Shown: in pieces, positions 48,208 to 56,860 of the stretch
How positions within the stretch are numbered: position 1 is the stretch's first letter
Layout: the number at the start of each line of letters is the position of its first letter
Assembly: GCA_965661055.1 (NCBI GenBank)
Contig: CBFICS010000006.1
Span: forward strand, 79,438 to 143,437
DNA: 64,000 nucleotides
Source: CBFHSF01 sp965661055
GTDB lineage: Bacteria > Bacteroidota > Bacteroidia > Flavobacteriales > Schleiferiaceae
Reading direction: 5' to 3'
The notes under the pieces: model-generated
Told to the model about the DNA's origin: nothing
The model's input: only the letters and a program-made list of their open reading frames with translations
Databases searched by the model: none
Translations under genes and position numbers: made by a program

Positions 48208-49538
48208 ATGGTCATTATTTCTGCCTTCCTCACACCTTGAAAACGCTCAAACAATACACTTTTAATAAACACATCTTCTTTGATAGGAGTCATTATTAAC
48301 TTTACCTTATCAAGTGTGTCAACCTGCGATTGTAATTCAAAAAAACCATAACCAATGGCTTTTCTTTTTTCGAATACCACAAAAGACTTTTCATGAGGTT
48401 GACGTCCTTTGTCAAGAAGTAAAAATGTAGAATCAGGATAAATTGTTTCCTTCAAAATAGTCCGCCAAACTCTTTTTCTTTTCGGCTTATAGGGAGCTCC
48501 TAAGGGCGGAAACAGTTCTTTTACCTTATTGAAAATTGTACTTGGCACGTATTGAGAAAGATCAATTTCACACTCAAAAGCAATGCGCCCCATAACCTTT
48601 AAAAGCACCTCTTCAGAATGTGCCATCAAAACGGGCTTATCTCCTTTGCGAATGGCTCGAACCCTAAAAGTTTGAATTTTCTTCCTTTGTTCTTTAATAA
48701 ACAAACCATAAGGCATAAGCTTCTTGGGCAAAGAAGTATACGTTGGATTATTCTTCTTTACCTCAACATAATATTTTATGGATGAAATAACCTTAGACCC
48801 GGTCTCTTCTACCTGCAATGAATTTATTTGATCTTGAATTTTTTGCGCTTCAAGACTTGTAGGCAAAAAGTGTTTATTGATTTCATTTCTGAGATTTCGA
48901 CTTTTCCCAATATAAATGACTTTTCCTTCAACATTAAACAAGTAATATATCCCTGTTGAGTTTTCTAGATTTTCGGTTTGAGACTGAAATGGGAAATCGT
49001 GCTCCGTGGTATTATTATGGGTAAACCTTGAAATTATTTTTTTTGAATCTTTTTCTAATAACACCTTTAACAATTGAACGGTAGCTAAAGCATCACCGTC
49101 AGCTCTATGCCTATGAGAATTATTAATTCCTAATTCGTGACACATTTTTTCTAGGCCATACGAACTCAAACCAGGTATTAGCATTTCTGATAAGTGAATG
49201 GTGTCTAGGGTGCGCATTTCAAAAGGATATCCTAACCTTGAGAATTCTAACCTCAAAATTCGATAGTCAAACTCAACGTTGTGTGCTACAAATATGGCCC
49301 CCTCAGTAATCTTTACAATCCGTTTGGCAATCTCGTGAAACTTAGGAGCTCTTCTCACCATTTTAGAAGTGATGCCTGTCAGTTTTTCAACAAAAGGTTG
49401 AATTGGTTTTTCAGGGTTTACCAAGGTTATAAACTGATCAACAATTTTCTGTCCATCAAATAAGAATATGGCAATTTCAATAATTGACTCTTCATTATAC
49501 TTCCCACCAGTTCCTTCTATGTCAATTACTGCGTACAA
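48192..49538 (-). CDS. DnaQ-like exonuclease fused to GIY-YIG nuclease domain
   Basis: About 448 residues from the TTG at 49538 (LYAVIDIEGTGGKYNE). This starts 2 bases after the yggS stop; the longer frame to 49598 would overlap yggS by 58 bases. Residues about 1-165 are a DEDDh 3'-5' exonuclease: DIEGTG, HNVEFDYRI, HRHRADGDA. About 200-275 is a GIY-YIG domain: GIYYLFNVEGKVIYIGKSRN. The C-terminus (about 290-448) is of unknown type. The combination resembles polymerase III epsilon-like/UvrC-type proteins seen in Bacteroidota. A repair role is inferred. Confidence 0.88.
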   Translation of the reverse strand: MYAVIDIEGTGGKYNEESIIEIAIFLFDGQKIVDQFITLVNPEKPIQPFVEKLTGITSKMVRRAPKFHEIAKRIVKITEGAIFVAHNVEFDYRILRLEFSRLGYPFEMRTLDTIHLSEMLIPGLSSYGLEKMCHELGINNSHRHRADGDALATVQLLKVLLEKDSKKIISRFTHNNTTEHDFPFQSQTENLENSTGIYYLFNVEGKVIYIGKSRNLRNEINKHFLPTSLEAQKIQDQINSLQVEETGSKVISSIKYYVEVKKNNPTYTSLPKKLMPYGLFIKEQRKKIQTFRVRAIRKGDKPVLMAHSEEVLLKVMGRIAFECEIDLSQYVPSTIFNKVKELFPPLGAPYKPKRKRVWRTILKETIYPDSTFLLLDKGRQPHEKSFVVFEKRKAIGYGFFELQSQVDTLDKVKLIMTPIKEDVFIKSVLFERFQGVRKAEIMTIKNPK

Positions 49539-49540
49539 TT

Positions 49541-50203
49541 TCAATAGTTTCTTGACCCAAAAATGCTGCTTCCTATCCTTACCATGGTAGAACCGCATTC
49601 AATAGCCGTTAAGTAATCACCAGACATTCCCATAGAAAGAATATTAAACTCTCTAAATATCTGTTTTGCTTTTATTTCTTCAAACAAGGCTGAAAGGGTA
49701 GAAAACTCTTTTTTCACTTGTTCTATTTGATTAGTATTTGTAGCCATTCCCATTAGGCCAACTACATTAATACTTGAATAATTCTTTTTAACCCACTGCC
49801 CTAAAAGTTCCATCAACTCCTCTTTAGAAAACCCAAACTTGGTATCTTCTTCTGCAATATGAACTTGTAATAAACAGTTGATTATTCTGTTATTTTTTGC
49901 CGCTTCTTTATTAATCTCTTTTAGCACCTTTTCACGATCACATCCATGGACCAAAGACACATAGGGTGCCATATATTTGATCTTATTGGTTTGAATATGA
50001 CCAATCATATGCCACTGAATATCTTTAGGCAAGGCCTCATATTTAGCGGTCATTTCTTGAATTTTATTTTCTCCAAAAATTCTTTGTCCCGCTTGGTAGG
50101 CTTCTAAAATATGCTCGTTAGGCTTGGTTTTAGAAACCGCTACCAACGTAACGGAGTCTGGAAGTTCGGTAACAATTGAACGTAAATTTTCAGAAATGGC
50201 CAT
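49541..50203 (-). CDS. yggS: YggS family pyridoxal-phosphate homeostasis protein
   Basis: 220 residues, a PLP-binding TIM barrel without its own catalysis in known members. VTLVAVSKTKPNEHILEAYQ (Lys of the PLP Schiff base near residue 25), FGENKIQEM (about 42-50), WHMIGHIQTNKIKYM (about 63-77), MGMSGDYLTAIECGSTMVRI GSSIFG-type tail (MSGDY ... VRIGSSIFG). It keeps free PLP in balance. It overlaps the DUF1015 stop by one base (TAATG on the minus strand), so it is coupled with it. Confidence 0.93.
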   Translation of the reverse strand: MAISENLRSIVTELPDSVTLVAVSKTKPNEHILEAYQAGQRIFGENKIQEMTAKYEALPKDIQWHMIGHIQTNKIKYMAPYVSLVHGCDREKVLKEINKEAAKNNRIINCLLQVHIAEEDTKFGFSKEELMELLGQWVKKNYSSINVVGLMGMATNTNQIEQVKKEFSTLSALFEEIKAKQIFREFNILSMGMSGDYLTAIECGSTMVRIGSSIFGSRNY

Positions 50204-51429
50204 TACTTATCATTTAAATCATAAATAGTAATTCCTGACCTTAATTTCGGCTCTATGTAAGTGCTTTTTGGAGGCATTACCATTTCCGCGTCAGCTACTT
50301 CTTTTAATTGCTCCACAGAAACTGGTAGAAGTCCAAACCCAACTTCAAACTCCCCAGAGTCTATTCGTTGCATTATTCCCTCAGGACCTGAATCACCCGG
50401 TAAAAAAGAAACTCTATTATCGGTTCTTAGATCTTCAATACCTAAAACATAAGATAGTAAATTTTCTGATAAAATGTAGCAATCTAAAGATTGCACGGGA
50501 TTCTCTGGATTAAAGCTTCCTGGTTTTGCATACAGGGCGTACCAAACACCATCAAGGTACATGCTCATTTCATGTAAGGCTTCTGGTTTGTAGGTTTTAT
50601 GAGGTAGTTCTTTTACCAAAAATTTATCAGACACCTTATTCAAGAACTCCTCTTTTGAAAGGCCTCCTAACGACTTTATAAGTCGATTAAACTCGTGAAT
50701 TTTAATAGTTTTTTCTGACAGGTAAAAAGCCATAAATGACTTTTTTGCTCGATTACTTTCTCCGGCTTCTTGTGCTAACAAAGCACTAGAAGCACTTCTG
50801 TGATGCCCGTCTGCAATATAAACTTCGTCAAGCTTGGCAAAGGCTTCCTGAATTGCCTTTATATCACTATCATCTTCAATTACCCATAAATAATGAATAA
50901 CCTTGTCAGTGGTTGAGAATTCATATTCAGCACGAGTGTCGATGTATTTCCCAATAAGGGCACTTACTTCGTTTAACTCTTGATGAAGCAATAGTACTGG
51001 TTCAGCATTAAATCCAGTCACATCAAGGTACTCTTTAAACATTTCCTCTCTGTGAGAAAGAGTGTTTTCGTGTTTTTTTATTTTACCATTTTGGTAATCT
51101 TCAACAGATGCTCCTCCAATAATCCCCGTATATAAATGATTTTCCGTTTGCTGTTGATACAAATAAAAACACTCATTACTATCTTCAATAAAAATGTTCT
51201 TCTCAACAAATCGTTGAAAAGCGTCTCTAATTTTTTCAAATTTCTCTCTTCCTACACTTCTTTCAGGGCTATGAAAATCAGGATTGATAACATGCAAAAA
51301 AGTGTAAGGATTATTATTGAGTTTATCTAAAAGAGAGTCTTCTGTATACTCAACATAATTTCTAGAACCAACTAGGTTAACTTTATCTCTAGTGGGCCTA
51401 AGAGCTTTAAATGGTGAAACTTTTATCAT
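50203..51429 (-). CDS. DUF1015 family protein (DGHHR motif)
   Basis: 408 residues of the DUF1015 family. KVSPFKALRPTRDKVNLVGS opens it, KKHENTLSHREEMFKEYLDV (about 119-138) is the conserved H-E motif region, and YIADGHHRSASSAL (DGHHR at 207-211) is the strongest motif. DGHHR is also found in ParB/SerK-like free-serine kinases. The gene lies downstream of serC and serA on the same strand but behind a terminator, and has its own promoter (TTG, 16 bases, TACCTTTG). A link to serine phosphorylation or PLP is possible but only inferred. It is cytoplasmic. Confidence 0.85.
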   Translation of the reverse strand: MIKVSPFKALRPTRDKVNLVGSRNYVEYTEDSLLDKLNNNPYTFLHVINPDFHSPERSVGREKFEKIRDAFQRFVEKNIFIEDSNECFYLYQQQTENHLYTGIIGGASVEDYQNGKIKKHENTLSHREEMFKEYLDVTGFNAEPVLLLHQELNEVSALIGKYIDTRAEYEFSTTDKVIHYLWVIEDDSDIKAIQEAFAKLDEVYIADGHHRSASSALLAQEAGESNRAKKSFMAFYLSEKTIKIHEFNRLIKSLGGLSKEEFLNKVSDKFLVKELPHKTYKPEALHEMSMYLDGVWYALYAKPGSFNPENPVQSLDCYILSENLLSYVLGIEDLRTDNRVSFLPGDSGPEGIMQRIDSGEFEVGFGLLPVSVEQLKEVADAEMVMPPKSTYIEPKLRSGITIYDLNDK

Positions 51430-51449
51430 ACGGTCTATTCAATTGTAAA

Positions 51450-51476
51450 CAAAGGTACATTTTGAAATGAAAACAA
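51450..51476 (-). promoter_or_regulatory. Promoter of DUF1015-yggS-exonuclease
   Basis: On the minus strand: TTG (51476-51474), 16 bases, TACCTTTG (51457-51450), then 20 bases to the ATG. Full -33/-7 match. Confidence 0.68.
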
Positions 51477-51500
51477 CTCTAAATCGCGGAAGGTACCTAC

Positions 51501-51534
51501 AAAAAAAGGGGACCTAAATTAGGATCCCCTTTTT
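51501..51534 (-). terminator. Terminator of serC-serA
   Basis: AAAAAAAGGGGACCTAA and AGGATCCCCTTTTT arms form a GGGGA/TCCCC stem extended by CCTAA pairing past one bulged A. The T tract is on the minus-strand exit side. Confidence 0.82.
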
Positions 51535-51550
51535 AACTCTATTAGAAATC

Positions 51551-52513
51551 TTAAGCTAATACGCTCTGAGATATTTCTTCTATTTGGTCAGCTAACTCTG
51601 CTCCAATTCTATCTTGAGCCTCTAGTGTAGCGGCTCCAATATGTGGAGTTAAGCTTAGCTTGTCATTCATTAACACAGTGATTGCCGGATTGGGTTCGTT
51701 TTCAAAAACATCTAATGCAGCAAAGGCAATGTGTCCAGAAGCAAGACTGTCAATTAATGCAGGCTCATCAACAATCCCCCCTCTAGCGGTATTGATAAGT
51801 CCAGCACCTTTTTTCATCTTAGACAGCTCTTCTTTTCCTATTAAAGCTTTTCCAGCTCCTGAAACATGAACAGAAATAAAATCACTGCTCTTTAATACCT
51901 CATCAAAAGACAGGTGTTTGACTTTTGCTTCTGCAGTTACCCCATTTCCAAGTTCAAGGTTTAGAGTAACATCCTCTCCTTTTCTATCATAGAAAACTAC
52001 ATCCATACCGTGACCTAGGGCAATCTTAGCAACTGCTCTACCTATTCTTCCAAATCCAATTACACCAAGAGTTTTTCCTTTTAATTCAATCCCTCCGGCG
52101 TAAGCCTTTTTCAAGTTTTTGAATTTGGTTTCACCCTCTAATGGCATGTTTCTATTGCTATCTGGAAGAAACCTTACCATACCAGAAAGGTGAGCAAAAA
52201 CAAGCTCTGCTACAGATTGTGATGAAGCAGCAGGAGTATTAATAACCTTCAAGCCTTTTTCTCTTGCGTATTCTACATCTATATTATCCATACCAACACC
52301 ACCTCTTCCAATAACTTTTAGGTTAGGACATTGGTCTATAAGTTCTTTTCTAACAGTAGTAGCGCTTCTCACTAAGATTACATCTATATCTTCATCGTTG
52401 ATAAACGATGCTAATTGATCTTGTGCAACTGTAGTTTCTAATAATACATGCCCAAATTTTTCTAGAGCAACTTTTCCACTGTTTGAAATTCCGTCGTTTG
52501 CTAAAATCTTCAT
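51551..52513 (-). CDS. serA: D-2-hydroxyacid dehydrogenase, probable phosphoglycerate dehydrogenase
   Basis: 320 residues from the ATG at 52513. The NAD-binding loop VIGFGRIGRAVAKIALG is near 145-161. Active-site regions are GRGGVGMDNID, NTARGGIVDE (Arg), ENEPNP and the HIGAATLEAQ His. It lacks the C-terminal ACT domain of long SerA forms, so serine feedback through ACT is not expected. It oxidises 3-phosphoglycerate to 3-phosphohydroxypyruvate in serine synthesis; the call rests on its place 9 bases after serC. Substrate specificity in this family cannot be proven by sequence alone. Confidence 0.88.
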   Translation of the reverse strand: MKILANDGISNSGKVALEKFGHVLLETTVAQDQLASFINDEDIDVILVRSATTVRKELIDQCPNLKVIGRGGVGMDNIDVEYAREKGLKVINTPAASSQSVAELVFAHLSGMVRFLPDSNRNMPLEGETKFKNLKKAYAGGIELKGKTLGVIGFGRIGRAVAKIALGHGMDVVFYDRKGEDVTLNLELGNGVTAEAKVKHLSFDEVLKSSDFISVHVSGAGKALIGKEELSKMKKGAGLINTARGGIVDEPALIDSLASGHIAFAALDVFENEPNPAITVLMNDKLSLTPHIGAATLEAQDRIGAELADQIEEISQSVLA

Positions 52514-52522
52514 AGTCAATAA

Positions 52523-53590
52523 TTATGCTTTTCTGGCTAATTCTTTCATCACATCTACCAATACTTGAACGCTTTCTAACGGCAACGCGTTGTACATTGA
52601 AGCACGGTACCCACCAACAGAACGGTGACCATTTAGTCCGTTTATTCCAGCATCCTTCCACATTTTATCAAAAGTGTCTGTTAAAGACTCATCTGTTAAC
52701 AAGAATGTTGCATTCATATTAGAGCGATCTTCAACGGCCGCAGCACCTTTAAATAATGGGTTTGAATCAATCTCGTTGTAAAGCAACTCTGCTTTTTGAT
52801 TATTAATCTTTTCAATCCAAGAAATTCCGCCGTTTTGCTGTAACCACTCTAGGGTTAACATAGAAACGTATACAGGAAATACAGGAGGAGTATTAAACAT
52901 AGACTCCTTCTTGATGTGGGTAGCGTAATCTAACATGGTAGGAATCTGTCTTCCAGACTTACCCAATATCTCATCTTTTACAACAACTAAAGTAGTTCCT
53001 GCAGGTCCCATATTTTTTTGAGCACCAGCGTAGATTAAATCAAACTGAGAGAAATCTAGTTGGCGGCTAAAAATGTCTGAAGACATATCGCACACATTCA
53101 AAGTATCTACTTTAGGGAAATCCTTTATTTGAGTTCCGAAAATTGTATTGTTACTTGTAGAGTGAAAATAGTCATATTCAGATCCTACAGTAAACCCTTT
53201 TGGAATATAATTAAAGTTTTTATCAGCTGAAGAACCAACAATATCTACTTTACCTAAGGCTTGAGCTTCTTTAATAGCATTTTTTGCCCAAGTTCCTGTC
53301 TCTGTATAGGCCGCTTTTCCATTAACGGTTAATAAGTTAAAAGGAACCATCAAAAATTCTAAACTTGCCCCTCCTTGTAAAAACAATACAGAATAACCTT
53401 CTGGTAATCCCATAAGATCTTTTACCAATTGCTGAGCTTTATCCATCACAGCTACAAAGTTTTTTGAGCGGTGAGAAATTTCAATGAGAGAAAGGTCTAA
53501 GTTGTCGAAATTTAATATTGCTTCTGAAGCCTGTTTCATTACAGAATCAGGCAAAATACATGGTCCAGCGGAAAAGTTGTGCTTCTTCAT
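52523..53590 (-). CDS. serC: Phosphoserine aminotransferase
   Basis: 355 residues, the normal SerC length. MKKHNFSAGPCILPDSVM is the opening, FLQGGASLEFLMVP (about 70-83) is the PLP phosphate-binding turn, and YAGAQKNMGPAGTTLVVV holds the PLP Lys (near residue 192). SVGGYRASMYNALPLESVQVLVDVM is the end. It makes O-phosphoserine from 3-phosphohydroxypyruvate and glutamate. It is first in the serC-serA unit and divergent from tgt, with TAATTTTG upstream as a likely -7 box. Confidence 0.96.
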   Translation of the reverse strand: MKKHNFSAGPCILPDSVMKQASEAILNFDNLDLSLIEISHRSKNFVAVMDKAQQLVKDLMGLPEGYSVLFLQGGASLEFLMVPFNLLTVNGKAAYTETGTWAKNAIKEAQALGKVDIVGSSADKNFNYIPKGFTVGSEYDYFHSTSNNTIFGTQIKDFPKVDTLNVCDMSSDIFSRQLDFSQFDLIYAGAQKNMGPAGTTLVVVKDEILGKSGRQIPTMLDYATHIKKESMFNTPPVFPVYVSMLTLEWLQQNGGISWIEKINNQKAELLYNEIDSNPLFKGAAAVEDRSNMNATFLLTDESLTDTFDKMWKDAGINGLNGHRSVGGYRASMYNALPLESVQVLVDVMKELARKA

Positions 53591-53672
53591 AAAAGTGCAT
53601 CTTAATTTGTTGCAGCAAAATTAACAAATTAAGATTCTTAACATAGTTAACCTAACATTAATTACCATATGA

Positions 53673-53698
53673 TTGAATCTGAATTATAGGTACTTTTG
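53673..53698 (+). promoter_or_regulatory. Promoter of tgt
   Basis: TTG (53673-53675), 15 bases, TACTTTTG (53691-53698), then five bases to the tgt ATG. It would give a nearly leaderless mRNA. Confidence 0.65.
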
Positions 53699-53703
53699 CC
53701 GCC

Positions 53704-54834
53704 ATGAAATTTACACTTCAATCTACTGATTCAAAAAGTAAGGCAAGGGCTGGGGTTGTTTCCACTGATCATGGAGACATTCAAACACCTATCTTTATGC
53801 CTGTCGGCACTGCCGGCACCGTAAAAGGCGTTCACCAAAGAGAACTAGAGAATGACGTTAAGGCTCAAATAATTCTTGGCAACACGTACCATCTTTATTT
53901 ACGTCCTGGAATGGACATAATGAAAAAAGCGGGTGGATTGCATCAATTTATGAATTGGGAAAAACCCATTTTAACCGATAGTGGAGGTTTTCAGGTGTAC
54001 TCTCTAGGTGATATGAGAAAAATCGAAGAAGGTGGAGTAAAGTTTCAAAGTCACATTGACGGTTCTAGACATTATTTTTCCCCAGAAAATGTAATGGACA
54101 TTCAAAGAATAATTGGTGCTGACATTATTATGGCTTTTGACGAGTGCACACCCTACCCTTGTGAATATTCATACGCTAAGAACTCCATGGAAATGACCCA
54201 TAGATGGTTGATGAGATGTATTGAAAGATTTGACAATACCGAGCCTCTTTATGGACATTCACAAACATTGTTTCCAATTGTTCAAGGATCGGTATATTCT
54301 GATCTCAGAAAAAGAAGTGCTGAATTTATTGCCAAACAAGATCGTGAAGGACATGCCATTGGAGGATTAAGTGTTGGTGAGCCCCATGAAGAAATGTATG
54401 CGATGTGTGAAGAGGTATGTGACATCCTACCTTCTGATAAGCCTAGGTACTTAATGGGAGTAGGTACTCCTGCAAACATTTTAGAAAACATTGCTTTAGG
54501 CGTAGATATGTTTGATTGTGTTATGCCTACAAGAAACGGCAGAAACGGAATGATCTTCACTTCAGAGGGAATTATCAACATTAAAAACAAAAAATGGGAG
54601 GACGACTTTTCTCCTTTAGACCCTAACGCTGATACCTACGTGGACCAAACATATTCAAAGGCCTATGTTAGACATTTATTTCAGGCAAATGAATTTTTAG
54701 GAAGGCAAATAGCTAGCTTACACAATCTTTCGTTTTACCTTTGGTTAGTTAACCAAGCAAGAGAAAAAATCATTGACGGTACATTTTCAAATTGGAAAGA
54801 CCAAATGGTTAAAAAAGTTCAAACAAGACTTTGA
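53704..54834 (+). CDS. tgt: tRNA-guanine transglycosylase (Tgt), zinc Cys triad absent
   Basis: 376 residues. Tgt puts a queuine precursor into the anticodon of Asp/Asn/His/Tyr tRNAs. PVGTAGTVKGV, LTDSGGFQVYSL (catalytic Asp at 92), IVQGSVYSDLR, GGLSVGEPHEEM and FDCVMPTRNGR (nucleophile Asp at 271) are intact. The usual CxCxxC zinc ligands near residues 309-314 are A309, T311 and D314; the downstream His (340) is kept. This may be a lineage-wide variant. The gene's last base overlaps the LptF/G start (TGATG). Confidence 0.95.
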   Translation: MKFTLQSTDSKSKARAGVVSTDHGDIQTPIFMPVGTAGTVKGVHQRELENDVKAQIILGNTYHLYLRPGMDIMKKAGGLHQFMNWEKPILTDSGGFQVYSLGDMRKIEEGGVKFQSHIDGSRHYFSPENVMDIQRIIGADIIMAFDECTPYPCEYSYAKNSMEMTHRWLMRCIERFDNTEPLYGHSQTLFPIVQGSVYSDLRKRSAEFIAKQDREGHAIGGLSVGEPHEEMYAMCEEVCDILPSDKPRYLMGVGTPANILENIALGVDMFDCVMPTRNGRNGMIFTSEGIINIKNKKWEDDFSPLDPNADTYVDQTYSKAYVRHLFQANEFLGRQIASLHNLSFYLWLVNQAREKIIDGTFSNWKDQMVKKVQTRL

Positions 54835-55916
54835 TGAAGTTAATTGACAGGTATATTTTAATTAAATTTTTAGGGACGTTTTTTACAGTATTGATGCTGA
54901 TCATGTTGATTGCCATTGTATTTGACGTGTCAGAAAAATTAGAAGATTTTGTTTCTAAGGGAGCTTCCGGAAAAGAAATCTTTTATGATTATTACCTGAA
55001 CTTTATCGCCTTTTACGGCAACCTATTTTCTTCTCTTATTGTTTTTCTCTCAACCATTTGGTTTACCAGCCGTATGACGGCTAGGACAGAAATCGTAGCC
55101 ATTTTAAGTGCATCTATCAGCTACAAAAGGTTAATGTACCCTTTCTTTTTAGGAGCCATGATAATATTCTCACTTAGTATGTGGATGAATCATTTCGTCA
55201 TTCCAAAGACTAATGAGAAGAGGTTAAATTTTGAAAACACCTATATAAACAACGTTAAGAGCGGCCAAACCTCTCACAACATCCACTTTCAAGCAAAACC
55301 TAATCACTTTGTTTCATTGGGTAACTTTGGGTCAAACGGTCCTAATGGATACAATTTTTCGTATGAAGTTTATGAGGAAAATAGACTCATTTCAAAGTTA
55401 AAAGCGGATTATATAAAATACGACACCATTACAAAAGGCTGGCATTTAAACAATTGGAATCTTAGGGAGATAAATGCTGACGGTACCGAAAAGTTAACCA
55501 TGGGTAGAACTTTAGACACCATCTACCCGTTTACGCCAGAAGAAATTGTCCCTAAACTCTTTACCATCTCTATGATGCCTACGCCTGACTTACTTTCGTT
55601 TATTGAAAAGGAAAGAATAAGAGGGTCTGAAAAGTTAAATTTCTATTTGGTTGAACTTCAAAAAAGAACCTCATTCCCCTTTTCAACATTTATTTTAATT
55701 CTGATTGCAGTTTCACTGAGCACCAAGAAAACAAGAGGAGGATTAGGGCTAAACATTGCAATTGGACTATTGTTATCTACAGTCTATATCTTTCTAATGC
55801 AAGTATCAACAACATTTAGCACCCATAGCAACTTATCACCAATGATTGCGGTTTGGGTTCCGAATTTCATATTTCTAGTATTGGGTATTTTCTTATATCG
55901 ATCAGCACCTAAATGA
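54834..55916 (+). CDS. LptF/LptG family permease
   Basis: About 360 residues from the ATG at 54834, which overlaps the tgt stop by one base. KLIDRYILIKFLGTFFTVLM opens it. Six membrane segments in two blocks of three (about 15-110 and 285-355) flank a periplasmic jelly-roll-like domain (about 115-275). This is the YjgP/YjgQ pattern. LptF and LptG form the ABC permease that extracts lipopolysaccharide from the inner membrane. Which of the two it is cannot be told here; Bacteroidota often keep the pair apart. The LptB ATPase is not in the window. Confidence 0.9.
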   Translation: MKLIDRYILIKFLGTFFTVLMLIMLIAIVFDVSEKLEDFVSKGASGKEIFYDYYLNFIAFYGNLFSSLIVFLSTIWFTSRMTARTEIVAILSASISYKRLMYPFFLGAMIIFSLSMWMNHFVIPKTNEKRLNFENTYINNVKSGQTSHNIHFQAKPNHFVSLGNFGSNGPNGYNFSYEVYEENRLISKLKADYIKYDTITKGWHLNNWNLREINADGTEKLTMGRTLDTIYPFTPEEIVPKLFTISMMPTPDLLSFIEKERIRGSEKLNFYLVELQKRTSFPFSTFILILIAVSLSTKKTRGGLGLNIAIGLLLSTVYIFLMQVSTTFSTHSNLSPMIAVWVPNFIFLVLGIFLYRSAPK

Positions 55917-56809
55917 ATTCGCAAATCAAACTGCACTTTATTGTGTTTATTTGGGGGTTCACGGCAATTCTCGGTCACCTTATATCACTACAAGCCGCCA
56001 ATTTGGTCTGGTACAGAATGGGTATTGCAATATTGTTTTTTATCGGATACTTGAAAATTAGAGGAATCAGCTTTTCGGTAGATTCAAAATCCAGGTGGAA
56101 ACTATTAGGTACTGGGGTCATTATTGCCACGCATTGGATTACATTTTTTCACGCCATTAAAATTAGTAATGTATCTCTAACTCTAGCTTGTATAAGCTCA
56201 GGTAGTTTTTTTGGCTCCTTACTTGAACCCATTTTTTACAAACGAAAAATTGATTTTTCTGAAATCGTAATGGGCATACTTGTAATCATAGGAATTTCTA
56301 CCATTTTCGTGGTTGAAAGTCTCTACTTTATAGGAATTGTCACCGCCTTAATTTCTGCTTTTTTATCAGCGCTATTTTCTGTAATTAACGGAATCCATAT
56401 GAAAAAAGAGATGAAACCTACCACCATTACAGCATGGGAAATGATAGGAGGATGGCTTTTTGTAGGAGTGTTTTTAATTTTTACTCAAGGCCTTTCGGCG
56501 GAGTTTTTTACACAAGTAACTATTTCTGATTGGTGGTATTTATTAATACTAGGCTCCGTGGCAACGGCATACCCATTTCTTGAAAGTGTGGCCGTAATGA
56601 AAGATTTGAGCCCGTTTACCATTTTGCTTACCATTAATCTTGAACCCATTTATGGAATTCTATTGGCCTTCTTTTTATTTGGAGAAGAGGAAAAAATGAA
56701 TCCTCAATTTTATGTCGGTGGAAGCATCATTCTTATTGCAGTGGTTCTCAACGGACTAATCAAAAGAATTAAAAAAATCAGGGCAAAAAAGAAAGCTTTG
56801 CCCCAATAG
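55913..56809 (+). CDS. EamA/DMT family transporter
   Basis: 298 residues with ten hydrophobic segments in two EamA repeats (about 5-135 and 145-285). IKLHFIVFIWGFTAILGHLI opens repeat 1, and WEMIGGWLFVGVFLI and EPIYGILLAFFLFGEE mark repeat 2, the latter being a common EamA end motif. The C-terminus is Lys-rich. The family exports or imports amino acids, purines or sugars; no substrate is evident. It overlaps the LptF/G gene by 4 bases (ATGA), so it is in the same transcript. Confidence 0.88.
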   Translation: MNSQIKLHFIVFIWGFTAILGHLISLQAANLVWYRMGIAILFFIGYLKIRGISFSVDSKSRWKLLGTGVIIATHWITFFHAIKISNVSLTLACISSGSFFGSLLEPIFYKRKIDFSEIVMGILVIIGISTIFVVESLYFIGIVTALISAFLSALFSVINGIHMKKEMKPTTITAWEMIGGWLFVGVFLIFTQGLSAEFFTQVTISDWWYLLILGSVATAYPFLESVAVMKDLSPFTILLTINLEPIYGILLAFFLFGEEEKMNPQFYVGGSIILIAVVLNGLIKRIKKIRAKKKALPQ

Positions 56810-56860
56810 AATAAGATTCAAAAATCAATTTTTGTAATTTGGCCGCCTAAACATGATTTC

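Noticed and set aside
52392..52661. Antisense or offset open frame spanning the serA-serC junction
   Set aside because: It is out of frame with two well-supported genes, has no family signature and an odd composition.
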